DNA from: Nocardia spumae
Lineage (GTDB): Bacteria > Actinomycetota > Actinomycetes > Mycobacteriales > Mycobacteriaceae
Length of the DNA: 64,000 nucleotides
Reading direction: 5' to 3'
NCBI RefSeq assembly: GCF_020733635.1
Contig: NZ_JAJFZL010000001.1
Span: 2,666,001 to 2,730,000, forward strand
Part shown: piece after piece, positions 52,645 to 61,300 of the stretch
Layout of the letters: each line of letters begins with the position of its first letter
How positions within the stretch are numbered: the first letter of the stretch is position 1
Translations under genes and position numbers: made by a program
The notes under the pieces: model-generated
Database searches by the model: none
What the model was told of the DNA's origin: nothing
What the model saw: only the letters and a program-made list of their open reading frames with translations

Positions 52645-55600
52645 TCAGGGCCCGCTGTGGCTGGCCCATGCCGCGATCTGGGCGCGGGAGGTGAAGCCGA
52701 GTTTGGTCAGGATGTGTTCGACGTGTCCTTCGGCGGTGCGTTGTGAGATCACAAGGCGGGCGGCGATGGCCTTGTTGGTCAGACCTTCGGCGACGAGGTC
52801 GGCGACCTGGCGTTCACGCCTGGTCAATGTCGCCGATGGCGTTGCCGATGCTGCGGCCGACGAGTTCTCGTCCACGGCGAAGGCCACCGCGGTGTGGAGG
52901 CTCATCGCGGTGCCTTCCTGGCGGGCGGCCTCGAATGCTCTGGCGCCCAGCGCTGTTCGGGCGGCTCGCTCGGCCTGTTCGTGATAGATCTGCAAGTCCG
53001 AGAGTATGAAGGCGGAGATTCCGGCGGCGTGCCCCAGCGTGTCGGCGGCGCCCATCAGAACCGTCGCGCGGCGGTGATGGTGCTGCTGTGCCGCTGTCCA
53101 GGCCAGTGTCTCCGAGCACGCCGCCGCGACGAGGGGGTCGTTCACCTGGCGCGCGGCCTGGATTCCCGTTCGGAGCATGTGCGTGGCAGCGTCGAGATCG
53201 CCTTGTCGCCACCGGGCGAAACCCGCAGCCCACAATGCCCACGATCGGAGCATCACTTCGCCGGTCGATTCGGTGACAGCCAGTGCCTCCTCGAGGGGCG
53301 GAAGAGCTCGATCGCTGTCGCCCCGAAGGGCGTAACACCATCCGAGCGAGATCTCGGCATCGAGCCGCAAGCCGAGTTCACCGCGCGTGGTGTACCAGGA
53401 GATCGCCTCGGTCAGAAGGTCGATCGCACGCTGGAGTTCGACGTGGCCGCCGCCGAGGTAGATATTGGCTTCGGCATGGGCGAGTAGCGCCTCGGTCATC
53501 GGGTCCGCTGTGTCGTCGGCCAGGGCTGCGAGTTCTCGTAGTTTGTCGGAAGCGGTCGGCAGGTCTGCCTGTATCCCGGCCATCGAGCTGGCGGCGAAGA
53601 GCGCCTTGGCTCGGAAGGGCTGCGGGGAGCGAATCGGCTGGGCGAGGGCGCGTTCCAGCCAGCGGCGGCCTTCGCTGAGCCGGCCACCCAATGCCCAGAA
53701 CAGATAGAGCGTGGTCGTGATCGGCACAGCACTCTCGTTCGGTTCGGAAAGACTGAATTCCAACGCCTTTCGCAGATTCGGAAGCTCACGTTCCAGTCGC
53801 GCTACCCACTCGAGTTGGTGCGGGCCGATCCACTCCTGCTCGGCGTGTCGGGCGATGTGCTCGCACCAATCACGGTGGCGCCGCGCGGTTTCCGGATAGG
53901 TCCCGTGCGCCTCGGCCATTTGCCGGCCGTACTGCTGGACGGTTTCGAGCTCCCGGAATCGGACACTGTCGTCGGTCTCGTCGCGGAGCAGGATCGACTT
54001 GTCCACCAGCGCGGCCACCGCATCGAGCAACTCCGCGCCGTCGAGGTCGCTGCCGCAGACATGTTCGGCGGCGTCGAGTTCGAATCCACCGGCGAAGACC
54101 GAAAGTTGCTCCCACAGTCGTTGTTCGGCCGTCGTGCATAGGTCGTAGCTCCAGGCAATGCACCATCGCAGGGTTTGCTGCCGCTTCGGTGCGCCGCGGC
54201 TGCCGCGGGTCAGCAACGCGAATCGGTCGTCGAGACGCGAGTCGATCTGTTCGAGTGACATAGTGCGCAGCCGTGCGGCGGCCAGTTCGATCGCCAACGG
54301 CAGGCCGTCGAGCCGGGCGCAGATGCGGGTGACGGTGGAGCGATTGCGTTCGGTCACCGCGAATCCCGGCACGGCCGCGGCGGCTCGTTCACCGAACAGG
54401 GTAAGCGCGTCGTCGCGAGTGGCTCGTCTTCCGGCCGGGTCGGAAATCCCCAGGGGCGCAACTGCGTACACCGATTCGGCGCCGATGCCGAGGGCCTCGC
54501 GGCTGGTGGCCATGATTCTCACGTCCGGGCAGGTTCGTAGCAGTGACTCGGTCAGTTTCGCGGCTTCGTCGACGACGTGTTCGCAGTTGTCGAGTACCAG
54601 GAGGAGGTCTTTGCTGGACAGGTACCGGATGAGGACGTCGAGTGTTCGGCCGGCACCGCGGTTCTGCAGGCCGAGGGCGGCTGCGACATTTTCCGCGACC
54701 AACGCCGGATCGTGGAGCTCGCTCAGTTCGACCAGCCACACACCGTCGGTGAAATCCGGGATCAGTTTGTGGGCGACTCGCAGGGCGAGCCGGGATTTGC
54801 CGATTCCGCCGATCCCGGTCAGGGTGACAAGACGAGAACCGGCCAGCAGATTCTTGACCTCGGCCAGTTGGATACGGCGATCGATGAAACTGGTCAGTTC
54901 GAGCGGAAGATTCCCGGCGGCGGTTTCCACGGATTCCGGTGATGGCCTGTGCTCGGTGTCCGAGGCGTCTTGCAGGGGTATCTCGTCGACGGTGAAGCCG
55001 TGCTCGTGCTCTATGCGCTGGAGTTGTTCGCCGAGCATCTCGGCGGTGGGCCGGTTGGAGGGATCGCGGGACATCGCTGCCTCGATCACCGCGCACACGT
55101 CGTCGGGGTAGCCGCGTTCGCGTAGGTCGGGGACGGGTTGTTCGGTGATGCGCAGGAACTGCGCGACGACCTGCTCGCCGCTGCGGCGTTCGAAGGCCGC
55201 GTGTCCGGTCAGCGCGGTGAACAAGGTGGCGCCCAGTCCGTAGACGTCGGAGGCTCGGCTCGCGGCGCCCGCACTGATCACCTCGGGTGCGGTGAACGCC
55301 GGAGAGCCGGTGATCGTGCCGGCCGAGGTCTCGAATCCACCGGTGATGTGGGCGATGCCGAAGTCGGTCAGCGCGGGTTCGTCGTAGTCGGTGATCAGGA
55401 TGTTGCTCGGCTTGATATCGCGGTGCAGCACATCGGCGCGATGCGCGGTCGCCAGCGCACCGGCGATCTTCACCCCCAGACGCAGCACCTGCGGCAGCGG
55501 CAGCGGGCCGTCGCGACGAATGCGGGCATCGAGCGAACCACGCGCGTAGTAGGGCATCACCAGGTACGGGCGACCGGCGGAGGTTTCGCCGACTTCGAGC

Positions 55601-55860
55601 ATCCCCGCGATATTGGGATGACCGGTCAGCCGCCCCATCGCCCGTTGCTCGCGAAGGAAGCGCTCCCGATTCTCGTCCAGTTCGGCAGTCAGTACTTTGA
55701 CCGCGACGGTGCGCTCGACGGCGAGTTGAGTGCACCGATATACCTGTCCGAAACCACCCCGTCCGATCGCCTCCGCCTCCGCGAACCCCGCAGCGTCCAG
55801 CTCCGTGATGATATCGACACCGTCATCACGCTGAGTCTTGAACGGATCGCTCTCAACCAT
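52645..55860 (-). CDS. PknK-like Ser/Thr kinase fused to NTPase, TPR and LuxR HTH
   Basis: 1071 residues. Kinase domain at about 25-285: IGRGGFGQVYRC, AVKVL (Lys), LHRDIKPSNILI (catalytic loop), LTDFGIAH. A signal-transduction ATPase follows, with P-loop LTGIGGIGKSRLAL near 350 and LLLVLDNCEHVVDEA. A helical TPR-like region spans about 650-980. The C-terminal LuxR HTH is LTRRERQVADLVAEGL then NKAIAARLVISQRTAEGHVE. Layout and length match M. tuberculosis PknK. Likely autophosphorylating transcription regulator; targets may include the metabolic cluster to its right, which is inference. Confidence 0.9.
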   Translation of the reverse strand: MVESDPFKTQRDDGVDIITELDAAGFAEAEAIGRGGFGQVYRCTQLAVERTVAVKVLTAELDENRERFLREQRAMGRLTGHPNIAGMLEVGETSAGRPYLVMPYYARGSLDARIRRDGPLPLPQVLRLGVKIAGALATAHRADVLHRDIKPSNILITDYDEPALTDFGIAHITGGFETSAGTITGSPAFTAPEVISAGAASRASDVYGLGATLFTALTGHAAFERRSGEQVVAQFLRITEQPVPDLRERGYPDDVCAVIEAAMSRDPSNRPTAEMLGEQLQRIEHEHGFTVDEIPLQDASDTEHRPSPESVETAAGNLPLELTSFIDRRIQLAEVKNLLAGSRLVTLTGIGGIGKSRLALRVAHKLIPDFTDGVWLVELSELHDPALVAENVAAALGLQNRGAGRTLDVLIRYLSSKDLLLVLDNCEHVVDEAAKLTESLLRTCPDVRIMATSREALGIGAESVYAVAPLGISDPAGRRATRDDALTLFGERAAAAVPGFAVTERNRSTVTRICARLDGLPLAIELAAARLRTMSLEQIDSRLDDRFALLTRGSRGAPKRQQTLRWCIAWSYDLCTTAEQRLWEQLSVFAGGFELDAAEHVCGSDLDGAELLDAVAALVDKSILLRDETDDSVRFRELETVQQYGRQMAEAHGTYPETARRHRDWCEHIARHAEQEWIGPHQLEWVARLERELPNLRKALEFSLSEPNESAVPITTTLYLFWALGGRLSEGRRWLERALAQPIRSPQPFRAKALFAASSMAGIQADLPTASDKLRELAALADDTADPMTEALLAHAEANIYLGGGHVELQRAIDLLTEAISWYTTRGELGLRLDAEISLGWCYALRGDSDRALPPLEEALAVTESTGEVMLRSWALWAAGFARWRQGDLDAATHMLRTGIQAARQVNDPLVAAACSETLAWTAAQQHHHRRATVLMGAADTLGHAAGISAFILSDLQIYHEQAERAARTALGARAFEAARQEGTAMSLHTAVAFAVDENSSAAASATPSATLTRRERQVADLVAEGLTNKAIAARLVISQRTAEGHVEHILTKLGFTSRAQIAAWASHSGP

Positions 55861-56416
55861 CGGCCACTCGTCGGATTGCCAGCAGGTGGATTCAGACTAT
55901 CGCCGCTGGTGCCCTTCGGCGGAGACCCGTCGGGTTTCGGGCTGCTGCAGGTCCGCTCCGGTTCATTGAACAAGTGACCCCGACGAGCGCAATCATCCAT
56001 ATCCGTAGTCCCGACGGTCTTCAGCTGGCGTCCAGCCTCACCACGCTTGATCACCCCACGGCGTGCCGTCATCCTGGTGGTGGAGGGGTAATCCGCGATG
56101 CCGACTCCGCGCCGCAGCGTGAGCACACCGCCGGGCCCGGTGCAGGAGTGGGCGAGAAGTGCGTGGGACACAGTGTGCTTCGTCGCCAGCCGAGGAGATT
56201 CGGCGCGTCGCTTCGGAGGGTGGTACTGACGCACGTCGACCGTGTCCGCGCTCGATTACCGGACGTCGGCCGTCGGGAAAACCGACGTTCCGGTCGGCGT
56301 CGCGTGGTGAAAAGTGCACCGTCTTCGAGCCACACCCGGTGGGGGTTGCGGTAGAGCCGCAGTGACCTCGGTCACGAAGCTGAACCGCGACATGTGGTTC
56401 GGCAGAAGGAGGATTC
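55861..56416. other. 556-bp divergent region between PknK-like and amine oxidase genes
   Basis: No gene is supported; open frames are Arg/Pro-rich and lack ribosome sites. Close to the amine oxidase start are a perfect palindrome (56362-56375), an imperfect repeat GCTGAACC/GGTTCGGC (56379-56403) and the ribosome site AGAAGGAGG. Confidence 0.5.
56362..56375. promoter_or_regulatory. Palindromic operator candidate GTGACC-TC-GGTCAC
   Basis: Perfect 6-bp arms with a 2-bp centre, 42 bp before the amine oxidase ATG. The form suits a TetR- or MarR-like dimer, but no such regulator gene is within the window. Confidence 0.5.
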
Positions 56417-57880
56417 ATGGAACGCGAGAACGCTGCGGTCGACGTGATCGTAGTCGGGGCCGGCTTGTCTGGACTGGTCGCGGCACGTCGTATGGACCAG
56501 GCGGGTATCACTTCCCTGCGAGTCCTCGAGGCGCGTGACCGGGTCGGTGGGCGCACCAAGATCCATCGACTCGAAAACGGCCGGTTCGTCGAGGAGGGCG
56601 GGCAGCTGGTCGGTCCCGAGTACAAGCGGCTCATCGCACTCGGAGAAGAGCTGGGGGTGTCGACCTGGCCGCACCATGAGCACGGGAAGACGGTGTTCGA
56701 ACGGCGCGGTCGCGTCATCCGGTTCGGAGGTTCGATGCCGTGGGCGGCGGACCCTATTGGCTCCGCGGACTTCGCGCAGTCCTTGCTGCGTCTGGACCGC
56801 CGGTGCAAGCGTTGTCCCGGCGACGACGAGCTGGCGACGCCGGCGGCGGCGAAGTTGGATGCCGTCACCTTCGCGTCGTGGGTGAACCGCAGCACGAAGA
56901 CAGCCACGGCGCGCACGTTCTGGGCCATCATTGCTACCTTGACTCTCGGCGCGCAGCCGGGCGACCTGTCCTTGCTCTATGTTCTCCGTCATCTGCGCTC
57001 GATCGGTGGTGTGGAGACGCTGCTCGAGTCTCTTTCCGGTGGCAACGAGCGTTCGTTCACCGGGGGATCTGCCGAGCTGAGCCTGAGGATGGCTGCTGAA
57101 CTCGGCGACCGTCTCATGCTCGATTCCCCGGCACTCGCGATCCGGCAGTATGCGGACCATGTCGAGGTCGACACGCCCGGGGCCACTCATCACGCCCGGC
57201 GCGTAATCATTGCGATGAGTCCTTCCGACCGGGCTGCTATTCGCGTCGATCCTCGACTATCTCTACCCCAGCGCAACCTCGGCGAGCGGATGGCGATGGC
57301 ACATGCCTACAAGGTGCATGTCGTTTACCCGCAACCGTTTTGGCGTAGTCAGGGCCTCAGCGGCGCGAGCATGAGTGACACCGCGCCCTTGATGCTGACC
57401 TTCGACGACACTCCGCCGGGAGAGAGGCAGGGCGTCCTGGTCGGGTTCGCGCGAGGCGATGGCGGGATCAGCGCCGATCTTCCCGACCCGTTGCCGGTCG
57501 ATGCGGCCCAGCGTCGCGGGGCCGTTCTCGCGGGCTTGGCTCGCGCGTTCGGTGAGGAGGCACTGTACCCGGACGAGTACCACGAGATGAACTGGACCGA
57601 GGAGCGCTGGTCGTCGGGGTGTGTGCCGGTCTGGTCGCCGGGAATCCTCACCACCTGCGGGCCCGGGTATGCGGCTCCGGTCGGCCGCGTGCATTTCGCC
57701 GGCTCGGAGGTCTCGCCGTCGTGGCCGGGTTCGATGGAGGGGGCGGTCGTCGCCGGGGAACGGGCGGCTGCCGAGATCGTTGCCTCGACCGATGTGGGCG
57801 AACTCGACGGGGCCGGTCGGCACCGTGAGGGCGCATCCCGCAACGGGCAGGCGTTGGGTACAGCCCGTTCCGAAAAATAA
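56417..57880 (+). CDS. Flavin-containing monoamine oxidase family protein
   Basis: 487 residues from ATG 56417 with AGAAGGAGG 5 nt upstream. FAD fold: DVIVVGAGLSGLVAARRMD and VLEARDRVGGRTKIHRL. Substrate-side and C-terminal FAD segment: RVHFAGSEVSPSWPGSMEGA, typical of amine oxidases. Oxidises a primary or secondary amine to imine/aldehyde with H2O2 release; substrate unknown. No signal peptide. Ends at two tandem terminators facing the convergent dehydrogenase. Confidence 0.9.
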   Translation: MERENAAVDVIVVGAGLSGLVAARRMDQAGITSLRVLEARDRVGGRTKIHRLENGRFVEEGGQLVGPEYKRLIALGEELGVSTWPHHEHGKTVFERRGRVIRFGGSMPWAADPIGSADFAQSLLRLDRRCKRCPGDDELATPAAAKLDAVTFASWVNRSTKTATARTFWAIIATLTLGAQPGDLSLLYVLRHLRSIGGVETLLESLSGGNERSFTGGSAELSLRMAAELGDRLMLDSPALAIRQYADHVEVDTPGATHHARRVIIAMSPSDRAAIRVDPRLSLPQRNLGERMAMAHAYKVHVVYPQPFWRSQGLSGASMSDTAPLMLTFDDTPPGERQGVLVGFARGDGGISADLPDPLPVDAAQRRGAVLAGLARAFGEEALYPDEYHEMNWTEERWSSGCVPVWSPGILTTCGPGYAAPVGRVHFAGSEVSPSWPGSMEGAVVAGERAAAEIVASTDVGELDGAGRHREGASRNGQALGTARSEK

Positions 57881-57907
57881 GATCTGCCAACGCCTTTCGG
57901 TGAAACC

Positions 57908-57943
57908 GCGTTGGGGTGGCACCGGACGGTGTCACCCCAACGC
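57908..57943 (+). terminator. Hairpin terminator after the amine oxidase
   Basis: GCGTTGGGGTG and CACCCCAACGC are perfect 11-bp arms; the inner GCACC/GGTGT extends the stem with one G-U. It is followed by TTTCAAC, 28 bp after the amine oxidase stop. Confidence 0.75.
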
Positions 57944-57974
57944 TTTCAACAGACAGCGGTGTGTTCATCGTCGA

Positions 57975-58006
57975 GTTGAGCGGGCGGAACCTACCGCCCG
58001 CTCAAC
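57975..58006 (-). terminator. Hairpin terminator after the saccharopine dehydrogenase-like gene
   Basis: Perfect 13-bp arms GTTGAGCGGGCGG and CCGCCCGCTCAAC around AACCTA, 8 bp past the minus-strand stop. With the hairpin at 57908 it insulates the two convergent genes. Confidence 0.75.
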
Positions 58007-58013
58007 ATGGCGA

Positions 58014-59198
58014 TCAAGCGGTGATTTCTTCGATGACGACCTCGACGGGATCGCTCGGCCGCGGACCGGCGGCCTGCCGGTCCGCGTGCTGGGCCAGGTG
58101 GTCGAAAAACGTTGCAGCGTCGAGGATTTCGGGACCGTGAACGCCCGGTCGGTCGACTTGTCCGCGCGCCGCCATCAGCGTCGCGACTGCCAGCGGGATA
58201 CCGGTCATCGTGCCCATGCTGTCGTCGGGCACGACGAGGGGGCGGGCGCCGACGCGGACGTGCTTGCCGTTCTTGGTTCCTTCCGCGATGGCGAACAGCA
58301 CCGGGAGCGACGGTGCGGGGCCTGCTGCGGATCCCATCGTGTTCGGTTCGAGAACGAGAGCCCGGCTCGCCGCGGCCACATCGAGTTCCCCGGAGCGGAC
58401 ACGGTTGGCCGTACGGATCACGGCCTCCATCAGCCGCGGGCGAGATGTCATGAGGTTGAGGGACTCTCGTACACCGCTGCGACTGCGGGGGAGCGTGAGT
58501 GGCTCGGGATGACCGCACACCCACACCGTCGCCTCACTCAACCCCGGGTAGCTGATCGTGCGCTCCTCGAGCGGTCGACCGTCGGTCAGGCCGCCGTCCT
58601 GCCAGATCTTGATGGTCGCAGTGCAGTTGTGGATCCAATGTTCGATCGCGGCGGAGGACTGGACGCTGGGGTCGACCTCGGCGCGCTGGAAGCCGGATGC
58701 TCGCCACGAGGTGTGGATGGTTTCCACCGTGTCGCACTCGTTCATCGCGAGAACACCGAGCAGGTTGCTGATCCCAGGGCTTGCCCCGACTCCGATCACC
58801 GCGGTGATACCGGCGGTGCGTGCCTCGGCGTCGAGATCGAGCATCTCGAGCGTCGGTTCGAAGTCGTCACAGATGTCGAGGTAATGCGTTCGCGTCGCGA
58901 TCGCGGCCCGCAGAACCAGGGGACCGAACCGGTAGAACGGGCCCGCCGTGTTCAGCACGATGTCGACGTCGGCGAGCGCCTCGGTAAGGGCGTCTGCGTC
59001 GGCGATGTCGAGGGCGAGCGGTTTCGCGCGCGATCCGAGTTCCTCGGCCAGGGATGTGGCGGCCCGCTCGTTCCGGTCGGCGATGAGGACCTCGGCGATG
59101 TCGCCGGCTGCGGCCAGCACTCGACATGCGTGGGCGCCCATCTCGCCTGCGCCGCCCGTGACGAGCACGCGTTTTCCGTTCGGATTGTCATGAGTCAT
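58014..59198 (-). CDS. Saccharopine dehydrogenase-like NAD(P)-binding protein
   Basis: 394 residues from ATG 59198. Rossmann start RVLVTGGAGEMGAHACRVLA, then VDIVLNTAGPFYRFGPLV and THYLDICDDFEP, all typical of the trans-acting enoyl reductase/saccharopine dehydrogenase family. GVGASPGISNLLGVLA marks the substrate domain. The reaction is unknown; family members reduce or oxidise varied C-N or C=C bonds. It overlaps the upstream thioesterase by 11 bp, so both are on one transcript. Confidence 0.85.
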   Translation of the reverse strand: MTHDNPNGKRVLVTGGAGEMGAHACRVLAAAGDIAEVLIADRNERAATSLAEELGSRAKPLALDIADADALTEALADVDIVLNTAGPFYRFGPLVLRAAIATRTHYLDICDDFEPTLEMLDLDAEARTAGITAVIGVGASPGISNLLGVLAMNECDTVETIHTSWRASGFQRAEVDPSVQSSAAIEHWIHNCTATIKIWQDGGLTDGRPLEERTISYPGLSEATVWVCGHPEPLTLPRSRSGVRESLNLMTSRPRLMEAVIRTANRVRSGELDVAAASRALVLEPNTMGSAAGPAPSLPVLFAIAEGTKNGKHVRVGARPLVVPDDSMGTMTGIPLAVATLMAARGQVDRPGVHGPEILDAATFFDHLAQHADRQAAGPRPSDPVEVVIEEITA

Positions 59199-59649
59199 GG
59201 TGGTTTTCGACCTCCTGTTTGTCGGCGGGGAGCGGCCCCGGCGGGTGGTTGCGGGGCGTCTGATCGATGTCATCGAGGAGCGCGCGACGTTCTGCCGGAG
59301 CAAGCGGCCGTGCGCGACGAGCCTCGACGTCCCAGGCCACGAGCGTTGCCTCGGAGCGGTTGCACACCGTGCCGTCGGCGTCGAGGAGCAACTCGGCGAG
59401 ATCGATGCTCGATCTCCCGACGCGCACCGGCCGGATCACGACCTGGACCGGGGCCTGTTCTTCGAGGATCTCGCGCAGGTACTGCATTCGGTGTGCGGCG
59501 ACGACGTAGGCGGGACTGCGGGTCTGCCAGCGATCGCGCAGGTACTGCACCCGCGCCTGTTCGAACGCCTTGGGATAGACGGCTGCGGTCAGGTGGCCGA
59601 GGTAGTCGAAGTCGAACGCCCACGGATGCACCGTCGTCGTCCACGTCAT
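59188..59649 (-). CDS. Hot-dog acyl-CoA thioesterase
   Basis: 153 residues from ATG 59649 (TTGGAG 7 nt upstream; ATG 59676 is weaker). VHPWAFDFDYLGHLTAAVYP is the 4-hydroxybenzoyl-CoA-thioesterase type active region, with Asp in the DFDYLGH segment; SIDLAELLLDADGTVCNRSE is a later strand. Likely hydrolyses a CoA ester made or used by the divergent ligase-carboxylase operon. Coupled to the dehydrogenase-like gene. Confidence 0.82.
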   Translation of the reverse strand: MTWTTTVHPWAFDFDYLGHLTAAVYPKAFEQARVQYLRDRWQTRSPAYVVAAHRMQYLREILEEQAPVQVVIRPVRVGRSSIDLAELLLDADGTVCNRSEATLVAWDVEARRARPLAPAERRALLDDIDQTPRNHPPGPLPADKQEVENHHDS

Positions 59650-59669
59650 GGCGATCTCCAACTGGGCTC

Positions 59670-59708
59670 TTGACATCGGATGGACATGTAACGTTCTATA
59701 TCAAACGT
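59670..59708 (+). promoter_or_regulatory. Candidate promoter and operator of the ligase-carboxylase operon
   Basis: TTGACA (59670-59675), 18-bp spacer, TTCTAT (59694-59699). ACGTT (59691-59695) and AACGT (59704-59708) form an inverted repeat over the -10, a plausible repressor site. The intergenic gap is notably A/T-rich for this genome. Confidence 0.5.
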
Positions 59709-59746
59709 CTCAAATAAGAAACCCCATTCGAGGAAAGGATTGCTCC

Positions 59747-61300
59747 GTGAACGACGTCGGCAGGCATCGATCACTCGCGGCCGATCGCGTCAGCCCGGTC
59801 GACGACCTGCTGCGGGCGATTGCCATCGATCCCGCGCGCCCGTTGCTGCGATCGCACCGCGAGGTCCTCACCGTGGGTGAGCTGGCTGACCGGGCCCGCG
59901 CGGTGGCGGCCGCGCTGAGCTGCCGCGGCGTCTCGGCGGGGGACCGTGTGGCGCTGGTGAGTGGCAACTCGATCGACCGGGTGGTCTGGATGTTCGGCAT
60001 CTGGTGGCTCGGTGCGGTCGAGGTGTCGGTCAACGTCGAACTCCGCGGCCCCATGCTGTGTCATGTCCTGACCGACGCCGATCCCAGGCTGATCGTCTGT
60101 CAGGACGACCTGCTGGAGCATGTGCGTTGTACAGCGGAGGGGGGAGTCCTGCCGATGGGCCGACTGGCGGTGGAGCCGGTCGACCAGCCGCTGCGGGAGG
60201 AGTTGGACACTGCGCAGCGCGACTTCGGCCCCGGCGAACTCGCGACGATCCTCTACACGTCGGGTACGACGGGGCCGGCCAAGGGGGTGATGCTCCCGCG
60301 TGCCTACTTCTGTGAGCTCGCCGAGGTGTGGATCGACCGGTTGGGCCTCGGCCCGGACGACATCGGTTACTTCCCGCTCCCGTTCTTCCACGTGGATGGG
60401 CATGTCCAGCTCACTGCATGCCTGCAATCAGGCGGATCGATGGCGTTCCGTGATCGGTTCTCCGTCTCGGAGTACTTCGCCGACGTCCGTCGGTTCGAGG
60501 CGACGTGGGCGTCGGGTGTGGGCGCGATGTTCTCGATGCTGGCCCAGGCGGAGTTGCCCGAACCGGGTTCGCATCGGCTGACCCGTCTGGTCGGGGCGCC
60601 GATCCCGGCGATCGCCTACGAGATTTTCGAGGACCGGCTCGGTATCCCCGTTCTCACGCTCTTCGGTCAGACCGAGTGCGACGGCATCGCGATGGACAAC
60701 ATGCAGCAGCGCCGCCGTGGGGCGGCGGGGCGAATCCACGATGGGATCGACGTTCAGGTGGTCGACCATGACGATCGGCCGCTTCCCGTGGGGGAGACCG
60801 GCGAGATCGTCTATCGCCCCCGTCGGCCGCACAGCGCGGCACTGGGGTACTGGTGTCGGCCCGACGCAACGCTCGAGGCGTGGCGCAACCTGTGGTTCCA
60901 CACCGGCGACTCCGGTCATCTCGATGCCGAGGGCTACCTCTACTTCGACGGGCGCCGCACCGACAGCTTTCGCCGGCGCGGCGAGAACATCTCTGTCTGG
61001 GAGTTGGAGCACAGCTTGAACACTGCGGCAGGCGTTCGGGAGTGCGTGGCGATCGCTGTTCCTGACGAGCACGGCGGCGAGGACGAGATCAAGGTTTTCG
61101 TTGTCCCGGACGGTGAGTCCCTGGTAATCGAGGAGTTCATCGAGCACTGCCGCGCCGTGCTTCCCCGGTTCGCGATGCCGAGATACATCACGGTCACCGA
61201 CGGCTCCGAATTCGTCCGCAGCGCAGGCACCGGTGTGGTCCAGAAACACCTACTCTCCCGCGACATCACGTCGCCCGACGTCATGGAAGTGCACCGATGA
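59747..61300 (+). CDS. AMP-dependent acyl-CoA ligase (CaiC-like) with altered A10 lysine
   Basis: 517 residues from GTG 59747 (AGGAAAGGA upstream). Adenylation motifs: ILYTSGTTGPAKGVMLP (P-loop), LTLFGQTECDG, WFHTGDSGHLDAEGYLYFDG and RRTDSFRRRGENIS. The final motif reads AGTGVVQKHLL, where the family has TGKVxK, so the adenylation Lys is Val. Should activate a carboxylic acid, perhaps a carnitine- or crotonobetaine-like acid, via an acyl-AMP. Whether the change blocks adenylation is untested. Overlaps the next gene by 4 bp. Confidence 0.87.
   Translation: MNDVGRHRSLAADRVSPVDDLLRAIAIDPARPLLRSHREVLTVGELADRARAVAAALSCRGVSAGDRVALVSGNSIDRVVWMFGIWWLGAVEVSVNVELRGPMLCHVLTDADPRLIVCQDDLLEHVRCTAEGGVLPMGRLAVEPVDQPLREELDTAQRDFGPGELATILYTSGTTGPAKGVMLPRAYFCELAEVWIDRLGLGPDDIGYFPLPFFHVDGHVQLTACLQSGGSMAFRDRFSVSEYFADVRRFEATWASGVGAMFSMLAQAELPEPGSHRLTRLVGAPIPAIAYEIFEDRLGIPVLTLFGQTECDGIAMDNMQQRRRGAAGRIHDGIDVQVVDHDDRPLPVGETGEIVYRPRRPHSAALGYWCRPDATLEAWRNLWFHTGDSGHLDAEGYLYFDGRRTDSFRRRGENISVWELEHSLNTAAGVRECVAIAVPDEHGGEDEIKVFVVPDGESLVIEEFIEHCRAVLPRFAMPRYITVTDGSEFVRSAGTGVVQKHLLSRDITSPDVMEVHR

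Noticed and set aside
57621..59717. 698-residue plus-strand frame across the dehydrogenase and thioesterase genes
   Set aside because: It runs through two hairpin terminators and opposite two genes with good family motifs; composition is Arg/Gly-rich noise.
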